This document shows positions 8,515 through 15,549 of a stretch of 16,235 nucleotides of DNA, piece after piece. Origin of the DNA: DSUN01 sp035527715 (lineage in GTDB: Bacteria > Planctomycetota > PUPC01 > DSUN01). The stretch covers positions 1 to 16,235 of the forward strand of contig DATKZY010000271.1 in NCBI GenBank assembly GCA_035527715.1, read 5' to 3'. How positions within the stretch are numbered: position 1 is the stretch's first letter; each line of letters opens with the position of its first letter. Both the position numbers and the translations under genes were made by a program. The notes beneath the pieces were generated by a model. That model did no database searches. It worked only from the letters and a program-made list of their open reading frames with translations, and had not been told where the DNA came from.

Positions 8515-9216
8515 ATGCCGCGCGTCGTGAGCTGTCCGATGGATCGAAGCTGGGTGCTCAGCGTCCTGGCCTCTCTGCTCGCCACGGCGAGCAGCGCCGG
8601 CGAACCTGTGCCGGGCAGGGCCCCGCTTGTCCTGGAGCTGCCCAAGCCGCAGTTCATCGGCACGCCCGTCAACCTCAAGACCCCGAACCTCGAGAAGCCA
8701 CGCCCCGGCAAACGCCCCGACCTCCTGGTCCCCGTCGGCGTCGCCAACGTGGCGCTCAAGAAGCCGGTCACGGCCAGCGACACCTCGCCCATCATGGGTG
8801 AACTGAGTCAGGTGACGGATGGCGACAGGGATGGCATCGAGGGGAGCTATGTCGAGATCGGCCCCGGCAAGCAGTACTTTCAGGTTGACCTCAAGGAGCG
8901 TTACCAGATCCACGCCATCGTCGTCTGGCACTATCACGCCCAGGCACGCGTCTACCACGATGTCGTCGTCCAACTCTCCGATGATCCGGCCTTCTCCCGC
9001 AACGTCCGCACCGTCTACAACAACGACCACGACAACTCGTCGCGCCTCGGCATCGGCACGGACAAGGAGTACATAGACAGCCACGAGGGGCTGCTGATTG
9101 ACGCCACGGGCGCGGAGGCGCGCTACGTGCGGCTCTGGGGCAACGGCAACACGGAGACCGACCTGAACCACTGCACCGAAATCGAGGTGTACGCGAAGAA
9201 AGCGCCAGCCCCGTGA
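8515..9216 (+). CDS. Secreted F5/8 type C (discoidin-like) domain protein
   Basis: 233 residues from the ATG at 8515, which follows a GGGAGGGAG ribosome binding site; an in-frame GTG at 8431 is too early given the promoter at 8438-8466. The N-terminus is a Sec signal peptide (hydrophobic run WVLSVLASLLATA, likely cleavage after the SSA at 26-28). A proline-rich linker reaches about residue 75. Residues about 77-227 look like a galactose-binding/F5-8 type C jelly roll: NVALKKPVTASDTS, LSQVTDGDRDG, YFQVDLKERYQIHAIVVW and finally EARYVRLWGNGN. Such domains bind carbohydrates or cell-surface ligands and have no catalytic activity of their own. It stands alone here rather than fused to an enzyme. 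It has its own promoter and is followed by a hairpin at 9240-9256, so it may be a single-gene unit. Confidence 0.8.
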   Translation: MPRVVSCPMDRSWVLSVLASLLATASSAGEPVPGRAPLVLELPKPQFIGTPVNLKTPNLEKPRPGKRPDLLVPVGVANVALKKPVTASDTSPIMGELSQVTDGDRDGIEGSYVEIGPGKQYFQVDLKERYQIHAIVVWHYHAQARVYHDVVVQLSDDPAFSRNVRTVYNNDHDNSSRLGIGTDKEYIDSHEGLLIDATGAEARYVRLWGNGNTETDLNHCTEIEVYAKKAPAP

Positions 9217-9239
9217 ATCACGGTCTTGGGCCTTCACTT

Positions 9240-9256
9240 GTGCGCAGGACGCGCAC
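9240..9256 (+). terminator. Possible terminator hairpin after the discoidin-like gene
   Basis: GTGCGC (9240-9245), a 5-nt loop and GCGCAC (9251-9256) form a perfect 6-bp GC-rich stem 23 nt after the stop codon. There is no run of T after it, so it is at best an atypical intrinsic terminator. Confidence 0.3.
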
Positions 9257-9260
9257 GAGC

Positions 9261-9335
9261 GGGATGAATGGATGGGTGGATGAATGGATGGCTGTCAGAC
9301 AATCATCCAATCATCCATTCCTCCAATCATCCTCC
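9261..9335. repeat. Tetranucleotide-rich inverted repeat, copy 1
   Basis: The left half is built of GGATG/AATGG units and the right half of their complements (CATCC/ATTCC), separated by TGTCAGACA, itself palindromic around its central A. The two halves can fold into a long imperfect hairpin. A second copy with the same order of parts lies at 10790-10856. Copy 1 has an extra 8 nt in its left arm. It sits between the discoidin-like gene and the first oxidoreductase. Confidence 0.75.
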
Positions 9336-9397
9336 TGTGAATTTGGGGCTCCCGTTTGGTCGCGCCTGTAGGCCACGTCATGAAGGAGGTGCGTGCC

Positions 9398-10777
9398 ATG
9401 CCACGACAGACTCGACGTGCTTTCCTGCGCGACGCGGCCCTGGGCGGCGCGGGGCTGGTGGTGCTCTCCAGCAGCCGGGCCGCGCGCACCTTCGCCGCCA
9501 GCGCGAAGGTCAACGTCGCCATCGTCGGCGTCGGCGGGCGCGGGAAGTGGTACGTGGACGTGATTCCCAAGCAGGCCAGCGTCGTGGCCCTCTGCGACGT
9601 CAACGACAGCAAGGCCACGGCGGCCTACAAGGCGCTGCCCGACGTGCCGAAGTTCCACGACTTCCGCGTCATGCTCGACAAGATGCACAAGGAAATCGAG
9701 GGCGTCATCATCGCGGCGCCAGACCACCTCCATGCGGTCATTTCGGTTGCGGTGATGAAGGCGGGCAAGCACATCTTCTGCGAGAAGCCGCTCACGGGCT
9801 GCGTCCACGAGGCCCGAGTCGTGCGGCAGGTCGCGGCCAAGTGCAACGTCGTGACGCGCATGGGCAACCAGGGCTCGGCCAGCTCGCGGTTCCGCCGCGG
9901 CGTGGAACTCGTCGAGGACGGCGCCATCGGCGAGATCCGCGAAGCCTACGTCTGGTGCGAGGGCGGGGGCCCCGATAAGAAGGAACCCCCGCAGGGAACG
10001 CAGCCGGTCCCGGACTATCTGAAGTGGGACCTCTGGCTGGGGCCGAACAAGGACCGCCCCTTCCATCCGCAGTGGCTCCACTGGAACGCCTGGCGCGAGT
10101 TCGGCACCGGCATGAACGGCAACCGCGGCTCGCACAGCGGCTACCTGAACTTCTACTCGCTCAAGATCATCGAGCTGTGGCAGGCGGATCCGGCGTCCAA
10201 GCCGAGGATCAAGGTTTCGGCGGAGTCCTCCGGCGTCAATCGCCTCTCCTTCCCGAGGTGGGAGGTCGTGCACTTCAAGATCCCGGCGCGCGGGCAGTTG
10301 CCGCCGGTCGCCATCCACTGGGTCAATGGCCGCGGCGCCCCGGAGTGGCGAAAGAAGATCGAGGACCAGATGGGCCGGCAACTCGACTGGGGCGACGCCG
10401 GGGAGAAGAAGTGGAAGGACTACGAGGGCGGCCTCCTCATCGGCCCCAAGGGGCGCATCTACGCCAAAGGCTCCAACTCGGGCATCGAGCTGCTCCCCGC
10501 CGACCAGTTCGAGGGGGTTGACCTGACGCCTCAACGCCTCGCCCCGTCGCCCGGGATGCCCGAGCCCGAGTGGCTCGGAGCCATCAGGGGCGAGAAGGTC
10601 AGAGTGATGTCCCCCTTCAGCATGGCCGGCCCCTACACCGAGATGATGCTCCTGGGAAACGTCGCCACGCAATTCGACGCCGAGCTGGAGTACGACCCGC
10701 TGGAGGGCAAGATCGTCAACAACGCGGGGGCGGACGCGTTGCTGCGCCGGCCCTACCGCGAAGGCTGGTCGCTCTAG
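9398..10777 (+). CDS. Tat-exported Gfo/Idh/MocA family oxidoreductase, paralogue 1
   Basis: 459 residues from the ATG at 9398, preceded by a consensus AAGGAGGT at 9383-9390; the earlier in-frame start at 9356 lacks this. The N-terminus is a twin-arginine signal (TRRAFLR, then a hydrophobic run and ARTFAAS), so the folded enzyme is exported with its cofactor. The Rossmann motif GVGGRG is at 44-49 and the family's catalytic-lysine motif EKP at 129-131 (K130). The C-terminal half matches the long alpha/beta domain of planctomycete-type members (KWDLWLGP, RLSFPRWEVVHF, YDPLEGKIVNN), ending LLRRPYREGWSL. Family members use NAD(P) to oxidise or reduce sugars, inositols or glycosides; the substrate is unknown. 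It heads a same-strand cluster with a ThuA-like gene and two close paralogues. Confidence 0.9.
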   Translation: MPRQTRRAFLRDAALGGAGLVVLSSSRAARTFAASAKVNVAIVGVGGRGKWYVDVIPKQASVVALCDVNDSKATAAYKALPDVPKFHDFRVMLDKMHKEIEGVIIAAPDHLHAVISVAVMKAGKHIFCEKPLTGCVHEARVVRQVAAKCNVVTRMGNQGSASSRFRRGVELVEDGAIGEIREAYVWCEGGGPDKKEPPQGTQPVPDYLKWDLWLGPNKDRPFHPQWLHWNAWREFGTGMNGNRGSHSGYLNFYSLKIIELWQADPASKPRIKVSAESSGVNRLSFPRWEVVHFKIPARGQLPPVAIHWVNGRGAPEWRKKIEDQMGRQLDWGDAGEKKWKDYEGGLLIGPKGRIYAKGSNSGIELLPADQFEGVDLTPQRLAPSPGMPEPEWLGAIRGEKVRVMSPFSMAGPYTEMMLLGNVATQFDAELEYDPLEGKIVNNAGADALLRRPYREGWSL

Positions 10778-10789
10778 GCACTTCGTGCG

Positions 10790-10856
10790 GGGATGAATGG
10801 ATGGGTGGATGGGTGTCAGACAATCATCCATTCATCCATCCAATCATCCCATCCAG
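10790..10856. repeat. Tetranucleotide-rich inverted repeat, copy 2
   Basis: Same plan as the copy at 9261-9335: the first 22 nt are identical, then TGTCAGACAATCATCCA, then CATCC-type units. It lies 12 nt after the stop of oxidoreductase 1. In-frame ATGs within it extend the next open frame, but these are repeat sequence, not gene. A separate short hairpin, GCAC-TTC-GTGC, lies just before it at 10778-10788. Confidence 0.75.
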
Positions 10857-10864
10857 GATGTAGG

Positions 10865-10882
10865 GCGTGCATACTTGCACGC
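10865..10882 (+). other. Leader hairpin upstream of the ThuA-like gene
   Basis: GCGTGC (10865-10870), a 6-nt loop and GCACGC (10877-10882) form a perfect 6-bp stem 25 nt before the ATG at 10908. There is no T-run. It could stabilise or modulate the leader or be a fragment of an interspersed repeat; the sequence does not decide. Confidence 0.3.
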
Positions 10883-10907
10883 GGAACGAATCCGAGAGGA
10901 GAGCGCC

Positions 10908-11939
10908 ATGGAACTGCTCAAGTGTCTTCTTGGTGTCGCGACAGCGATGGCAGCGGCGCTGGGCGGGGAGACGGCGAAGGAGCCGCCCCCGACCTGGCCC
11001 TGGCCCGGCCCGACGCCGCCGGAGATCCGGGAAGCCCTGATGAAGAAGCGCTTCTCGCGCCGGCCCGCCGAGCGAGAGCTTCAGCAGATCGAAGCCGCCG
11101 CGCCCGACAAAGCGCCCGCCGCACCCGCGAAGCCCAGGAGAGTCCTCTGCTACGGCCGCCTCTGGACCCATCTGGCCAACGCTTTCACCGAAGAGAGCGT
11201 CAAGATCTTCGGGCGGAAGACCGGGGCGTTCGAGGTCGTCGCCGGCGACGACCCGCGGCTCCTGCTCCCCGAAAGCCTCAAGACCTTCGACGCCCTCTTC
11301 CTCAACGGCCTCCACGACCCCCAGCCCTTCCTGCCACTGAACTGGAAGACGCTCCCGCCCGACGAGCTGGCCGCGGCCAAGAAGCTCGACACCGAAATCA
11401 AGCAGAGCATCCTGGCCTTCGTGATGGAGGACGGCAAGGGGATCGCCGGCATCGAAGGCTCCATCGCCGCCCTCGGCGACTGGAAGGAGTTCGGTGAGAT
11501 GATGGGCGCCTTCTACAACGGCCACTACCGCGGCAAACACGTCTACAAGGTCGAGGAGCCGAAGCATCCCGTGGCCGCCTGCCTCGAGGGCAAGGACATC
11601 GAGCTCGACGACCAGTCGTACCTGCCAGGCCCCCCGTACTCGCGCAAGAAGGTCCGCGTGCTCCTGAGCCTCGACCTCACCAAGACGCCCGACCCCACGA
11701 CGAACGAGAAGCAGGCCTGGCTGAAGGGCCACGAGAAACGGCAGGTAGACTACACGGGGCGCGAGAAGGACTACGCAATCAGTTGGGTCCGCCAGCACGG
11801 CAAGGGGCGGGTCTTCTACTGTTCCCTTGGCGTGGACTGGCGGACGTACCTCAACCCCGCATTCCTGCGCTATCTGCTCGCGGGAATCCAGTTCGCCATC
11901 GGTGACCTGCCCGGCGACACGACGCCGAGCGAAAAGTGA
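10908..11939 (+). CDS. ThuA-like domain protein, probably exported
   Basis: 343 residues from the ATG at 10908, preceded by GAGAGGAG; the in-frame starts from 10797 lie inside the repeat at 10790-10856 and are rejected. The N-terminus is a weak hydrophobic segment (LLKCLLGVATAMAAALGG) that could be a signal peptide. Residues about 77-335 resemble ThuA (trehalose-utilisation, glutamine-amidotransferase-like fold): RRVLCYGRLWTHL, a GIAGIEGSIAALGDW segment, MMGAFYNGHY, then the family's characteristic end GKGRVFYCSLGVDWR and LLAGIQFAIGDL. ThuA-type proteins occur beside Gfo/Idh/MocA enzymes (ThuB) in sugar-utilisation operons such as that of Sinorhizobium, which supports a joint role here. The stop codon is only 15 nt from the next start and abuts that gene's ribosome binding site, so the two genes are probably translationally coupled. 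Confidence 0.8.
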   Translation: MELLKCLLGVATAMAAALGGETAKEPPPTWPWPGPTPPEIREALMKKRFSRRPAERELQQIEAAAPDKAPAAPAKPRRVLCYGRLWTHLANAFTEESVKIFGRKTGAFEVVAGDDPRLLLPESLKTFDALFLNGLHDPQPFLPLNWKTLPPDELAAAKKLDTEIKQSILAFVMEDGKGIAGIEGSIAALGDWKEFGEMMGAFYNGHYRGKHVYKVEEPKHPVAACLEGKDIELDDQSYLPGPPYSRKKVRVLLSLDLTKTPDPTTNEKQAWLKGHEKRQVDYTGREKDYAISWVRQHGKGRVFYCSLGVDWRTYLNPAFLRYLLAGIQFAIGDLPGDTTPSEK

Positions 11940-11954
11940 AGGAGGACACAGATC

Positions 11955-13325
11955 ATGGGACACGGGTTGACGCGGCGGGCGTTTCTTCGGCAGGCCGCGG
12001 CGGGAGGCGCGGGCCTGGTACTCCTGGGCGGCGGCCAGGCCGCGCGGACCTATGCGGCCAATGACAAGCTCAACGTCGCCCTCATCGGCGTCGGCGGGCG
12101 CGGCAGTTGGTTCGTGGACCAGATCCCCAAGCTCGAGAACGTCGTGGCCATGTGCGACGTCAACGAGAGCAAGGCGACCAAGGCCTACAAAGCCTTCCCC
12201 GACCTGCCGAAGTTCACCGACTTCCGCGTGATGCTCGACAAGATGGGCAAGCAGATTGACGCCGTGGTCGTGCCTACCCCCGACCACACTCATGCCATCA
12301 TCTCCGTCGCTGCGATGAAGGCCGGCAAACACGTCTTCACCGAGAAGCCGCTCTCGCGCACGGTGCACGAAGCCCGCGCGATGCGGCTGACCGCCGAGAA
12401 GCAGAAGGTCGCCACACAGATGGGCAACCAAGGCTCGTCGAGCGGCCAGTTCCGCCGCGGCGTCGAGCTGGTTCACGAAGGGGCGCTCGGCGACATCAGG
12501 GAGATCTACGTCTGGAACGCCGGCGGCGGCACCAACCGCACGGAGCGCCCCAAGGGCTCGCAGCCGGTCCCGCCGTACCTCAAGTGGGACCTCTGGCTCG
12601 GCCCCGCCGCCTACCGCGAGTTTCACCCCGAATGGCTCCACATCAACCACTGGCGCGACTTCGGCACGTCGAAGCTCGGCTGGTGGGGCTCCCACAGCGC
12701 CTACCTGGCCTTCATGGCCATGAAGGGCGTCGCCTGCTGGCACGCCGACCCGCAGACCAAGCCGCGAATCCGCGTCCAGGCCGAGGTCTCCGAGATCAAC
12801 AGGCTCTCGTTCCCGAAGTGGGAGGTGGTGCACTTCCGGCTCCCGGCCCGCGAGGGCCTCCCGCCCGTCACCATTGACTGGTTCGGCGGCAACCAGGAGC
12901 TGCGGAAGAAGGTCGAGGCCCACATCGGCCGCCAGCTCGACTGGGGCGACGCCGGCGAGAAGCGGTGGAAGGAGCACGGCGGCGCCCTCATCGTCGGCTC
13001 CAAGGGCATGCTCCGCGCCAACGAGCACAACGGCGGCATCTTCCTCTATCCCGAGGACAAGTTCGAGGGAGAGCCCAAGCCGCCGCAGAAGCTGCCCGGC
13101 TCGCAAGGGCACGAGAGGGACTGGCTTCAGGCCGCTCGCGGCGGCACGCCCACGCTCTCCAACTTCAGCAACACCGGCCCCTACATCGAGCTGCTGATGC
13201 TCGGCAATGTGGCCACCCAGTTCAAGGAGGAGTTGGAGTACGACCCGCTGGAGGGCAAGATCGTCAACAACGCGGAGGCCGACGCCGCGGCGCACCCCGA
13301 GTACCGCCAGGGCTGGTCGCTGTGA
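11955..13325 (+). CDS. Tat-exported Gfo/Idh/MocA family oxidoreductase, paralogue 2
   Basis: 456 residues. The ATG at 11955 follows AAGGAGGA, which begins immediately at the stop codon of the ThuA-like gene. Twin-arginine signal TRRAFLR (R7, R8), Rossmann motif GVGGRG (45-50) and catalytic-type motif EKP (130-132, K131). Closely similar to paralogues 1 and 3 along its whole length. The C-terminus differs from theirs: it ends AHPEYRQGWSL instead of the LLRRPYREGW form. A 42-bp stretch at 13234-13275 is identical to 10686-10727 in paralogue 1. Substrate unknown; extracytoplasmic NAD(P)-linked sugar or glycoside oxidation is inferred from the family and the ThuA neighbour. Confidence 0.9.
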   Translation: MGHGLTRRAFLRQAAAGGAGLVLLGGGQAARTYAANDKLNVALIGVGGRGSWFVDQIPKLENVVAMCDVNESKATKAYKAFPDLPKFTDFRVMLDKMGKQIDAVVVPTPDHTHAIISVAAMKAGKHVFTEKPLSRTVHEARAMRLTAEKQKVATQMGNQGSSSGQFRRGVELVHEGALGDIREIYVWNAGGGTNRTERPKGSQPVPPYLKWDLWLGPAAYREFHPEWLHINHWRDFGTSKLGWWGSHSAYLAFMAMKGVACWHADPQTKPRIRVQAEVSEINRLSFPKWEVVHFRLPAREGLPPVTIDWFGGNQELRKKVEAHIGRQLDWGDAGEKRWKEHGGALIVGSKGMLRANEHNGGIFLYPEDKFEGEPKPPQKLPGSQGHERDWLQAARGGTPTLSNFSNTGPYIELLMLGNVATQFKEELEYDPLEGKIVNNAEADAAAHPEYRQGWSL

Positions 13326-13606
13326 TGGCGTCGTGCAGGGGCCAGCCCCCGAATGGGGGCGACACAGCCGTAGCCCAGGGCGACCGCAGGGAGCCCTGGG
13401 CCGAAGTGCCCCTCACGGGGAGCCCCCGAATGGGGGCGATTCAGGAACCCGCGAATCGCCCCTTGCAGGGGCTCATGCGTGGGTGTAACCCCGTTTCCCA
13501 GGGCTCCCTGCGGTCGCCCTGGGCTACGGCTGGCTCACCCACTTCGTGGGCGGCACGCCCTGGTCCGCGCACAGGTCAACAGATGGCTCCAAAGGAGGAC
13601 CCGGAG
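13326..13606. repeat. Hairpin-dense repeat region between paralogues 2 and 3
   Basis: 281 nt packed with inverted and direct repeats and no gene. A perfect 36-bp inverted repeat has arms at 13365-13400 and 13497-13532. A 19-bp direct repeat (13344-13362 and 13421-13439) is itself a hairpin, CCCCC-GAAT-GGGGG. Inside the long inverted repeat are CCCC-TCAC-GGGG (13409-13420), a 10-bp stem GGGGCGATTC/GAATCGCCCC (13433-13442 and 13453-13462), and GCCCC-TTGCA-GGGGC (13458-13472). Outside it is CCCAC-TTC-GTGGG (13538-13550). The pattern resembles REP/MITE-type interspersed elements. It could also end transcription after paralogue 2. No transposase is present. Confidence 0.8.
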
Positions 13607-15010
13607 ATGAGAGGCCACATTTCGCGCCGCCAGTTCGTCCGTGAGGCCGCCCTCGGCACCGGCGCACTGCTGCTCGCCAACGCCCGCGCCGCGCGCACCT
13701 ACGCGGCCAACGACAAGCTCAACATCGCCCTCATCGGCGTGGGCGGTCGCGGCAAGTGGTACGCCGACGTGATGTTCCGGCAGGCCAACGTCGTGGCCTT
13801 CTGCGACGTCAACGAGAGCAAGGCCACCGCTGCACGCAGGGAGCACCCCGACGTCCCCATGTTCCACGACTTCCGCGTGATGCTCGACAAGCAGAAGGAG
13901 ATTGACGGCGTCATCGTCGCCACGCCCGACCACACGCATGCCATCGCCGCGGTCGCCGCGATGAAGGCGGGCAAGCACGCCTTCGTGGAAAAACCCCTCT
14001 GCGGCTGCGTCTACGAGGCTCGCACGATGCGCGAGGTCGCCGAGAAGCACAAAGTCGCCACCCAGATGGGCAACCAGGGCTCCTCCGGCGGCCAGTTCCG
14101 CCGCGGCGTCGAGCTGATCCAGGATGGTGTGCTCGGCGACATCAAGGAGGTCTACGTCTGGAACTCCGGTGGCGGCCAGGACTACAAGCAGCCGCCCCAG
14201 GGCGAGCAGCCCGTCCCGCCGTACCTCAAGTGGGACCTCTGGCTCGGGCCGAACAAGGAGCGGCCATTCAACGCGAAATGGCTCGCCTGGCCCCATTGGC
14301 GCGAGTTCGGCACGGGGCAGCTCGGGATGTGGGGCTCGCACACTAACTACCTCACCTTCCTCTCCCTCAAGATCCTCGGCCTCTGGCACGCTGATCCGTC
14401 CACGAAGCCCCGGATCAAGGTGCGGGCCGAGACGTCCGGCATCAACCGCCTGTCGTTCCCGCGATGGGAGAAAGTGCACTTCACGATCCCGGCGCGAGGC
14501 GAGTTGCCGCCCGTCACCATCCACTGGGTCAACGGCGGCGCGGCGCAGGGGTGGAAGGAAAAGCTTGCAGAGCTGATCGGGAGCCCGTCCGACTGGCCCG
14601 CGCCGAAGGAGCAAGCGAAAGGCAAGGAGCCGAAGAAAGCGTGGTCCGAATTCGCAGGAGCCATGCTCCTCGGCACCAAGGGCCGACTCCACTCCACCGG
14701 CCACAACTACACCATTGACCTCCTGCCCGCGAAGCAATTCGAGGGGGTGGACATCAGTCGCCCGCAGCGATTGACCCAATCGCACGGCATGCCCGAGCCC
14801 GACTGGCTGCACGTGGCCCGCGACGGCAAGTGGACTGCCTGGTCGAGCTTCGCCAGTGCTGGGCCGTACATGGAAATGCTCCTCCTCGTCAACGTCGCCA
14901 CCCAGTTCGACGCCGAGCTGGAGTACGACCCGTTGGAGGGCAAGATCACCAACCACCCCGAGGCCGATCTCCTCCTCCGCCGTCCCTACCGCGAGGGCTG
15001 GACGCTGTGA
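13607..15010 (+). CDS. Tat-exported Gfo/Idh/MocA family oxidoreductase, paralogue 3
   Basis: 467 residues. The ATG at 13607 has AAAGGAGG (13591-13598) 8 nt upstream; the frame is open far to the left through the repeat region and antisense to nothing useful, so earlier starts are rejected. Twin-arginine signal SRRQFVR (R7, R8), Rossmann motif GVGGRG (44-49), EKP at 128-130 (K129). C-terminal domain as in paralogues 1 and 2, ending LLLRRPYREGWTL. It differs by a lysine-rich replacement of about 20-25 residues (PAPKEQAKGKEPKKAW, coded near 14596-14646) where the others read GRQLDWGDAGEKxWK, and it lacks that segment. Separated from paralogue 2 by the hairpin region, so it may be transcribed separately, although no promoter is obvious. 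Substrate unknown. Confidence 0.9.
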   Translation: MRGHISRRQFVREAALGTGALLLANARAARTYAANDKLNIALIGVGGRGKWYADVMFRQANVVAFCDVNESKATAARREHPDVPMFHDFRVMLDKQKEIDGVIVATPDHTHAIAAVAAMKAGKHAFVEKPLCGCVYEARTMREVAEKHKVATQMGNQGSSGGQFRRGVELIQDGVLGDIKEVYVWNSGGGQDYKQPPQGEQPVPPYLKWDLWLGPNKERPFNAKWLAWPHWREFGTGQLGMWGSHTNYLTFLSLKILGLWHADPSTKPRIKVRAETSGINRLSFPRWEKVHFTIPARGELPPVTIHWVNGGAAQGWKEKLAELIGSPSDWPAPKEQAKGKEPKKAWSEFAGAMLLGTKGRLHSTGHNYTIDLLPAKQFEGVDISRPQRLTQSHGMPEPDWLHVARDGKWTAWSSFASAGPYMEMLLLVNVATQFDAELEYDPLEGKITNHPEADLLLRRPYREGWTL

Positions 15011-15060
15011 CCGCGCCGTGAGCATGGCCTCCAGTTATGGTGATCCGCGTGGGTTTCGAT

Positions 15061-15150
15061 CGTCGTCGTTGTCGTCGTCGTCCTCGTCGTCGAATCCTTG
15101 ATGCGGGGAGAGCCCAGAGACTCGACGACGACGACGAGGACGACGACGAG
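15061..15150. repeat. Inverted GTC/GAC trinucleotide repeats
   Basis: A run of GTC units (15061-15092) is matched by a run of GAC units (15124-15150). A perfect 21-bp inverted repeat covers 15072-15092 and 15129-15149, including the interrupting CCT/AGG triplet, with a 36-nt loop. The shared interruption shows that the arms are true complements and not two independent microsatellites. The RNA would form a long, stable hairpin just after the oxidoreductase cluster. Confidence 0.8.
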
Positions 15151-15215
15151 CACGAGAAGACAGGAACCCAAGCACTCCCCAGGACTGGGGGCTACACTCG
15201 CGCTCCGTTCTGGTC

Positions 15216-15244
15216 TTGACAATCCAGCACGGGGCCGGTAGATT
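15216..15244 (+). promoter_or_regulatory. Promoter of the toxin-antitoxin pair
   Basis: TTGACA (15216-15221, full consensus), a 17-nt spacer and TAGATT (15239-15244, 4 of 6). Transcription would start near 15251, about 74 nt before the antitoxin ATG. Such modules usually repress their own promoter, but I see no clear palindromic operator here. Confidence 0.55.
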
Positions 15245-15324
15245 ACTCGTAGTGGCCTTGGCTCAAACACCCGGCTGCGCCACGGATGAGCGTAAGGTGC
15301 GCCCTGGTTGTGGGGTATTGCGAT

Positions 15325-15549
15325 ATGAGCACGCACATCGCCTCGGTCTTCGATCTGAGTCCATCCGAGAAGCTCCAGCTCGTCGAGGACCTGTGGGACG
15401 ATCTCGCCGCAACTCCTGAAGCTGTGCCGGTTCACGACTGGCAGAAGGAGGAGCTTGCCCGCAGGAAGGCGAACCTGACGCAGAATCCCGCTTCCGGCCT
15501 CACCTGGGACGAAGTCAAGCGAAGGGTCCGGGCGCGCTATGGCCGCTGA
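15325..15549 (+). CDS. Antitoxin, addiction-module component family
   Basis: 74 residues from the ATG at 15325; an in-frame start at 15286 would add 13 residues with no family resemblance. The ribosome binding site is weak. The sequence fits the Unstab_antitox/TIGR02574 family: LSPSEKLQLVEDLWDDLAA, then VHDWQKEELARRKA and a C-terminal NPASGLTWDEVKRRV. Members are short, unstable antitoxins encoded directly before a RelE/ParE-type toxin, as here. The stop overlaps the toxin's start by 11 nt (toxin ATG at 15539), so the pair is translationally coupled. Confidence 0.85.
   Translation: MSTHIASVFDLSPSEKLQLVEDLWDDLAATPEAVPVHDWQKEELARRKANLTQNPASGLTWDEVKRRVRARYGR

Larger units (their letters stand above)
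15011..15324. other. Intergenic region with trinucleotide repeats and a promoter
   Basis: 314 nt between oxidoreductase 3 and the antitoxin gene. It holds an inverted pair of GTC/GAC trinucleotide tracts (15061-15150), a short CCCC-AGGA-CTGGGG hairpin near 15177-15190, and the promoter at 15216-15244. I see no gene; short open frames here are serine- or aspartate-rich readings of the trinucleotide tracts. Confidence 0.6.

Noticed and set aside
9261..9335. Tetranucleotide repeats considered as a CRISPR-like array
   Set aside because: Units are short, without unique spacers of constant length, and the two halves are complementary. No cas gene is present.
10824..13295. Very long open frame (823 codons) on the minus strand across the ThuA-like and oxidoreductase 2 genes
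   Set aside because: It is antisense to two genes with clear family motifs and ribosome binding sites. Its composition (many V, L, E, A, R, D, G) is that expected of the reverse frame of high-GC genes; similar shadows lie opposite the other two oxidoreductases.
12965..13606. Upstream extension of oxidoreductase 3 by 214 codons in the same frame
   Set aside because: The extension overlaps oxidoreductase 2 out of frame and runs through the hairpin repeats. The AAAGGAGG site and Tat signal fix the start at 13607.
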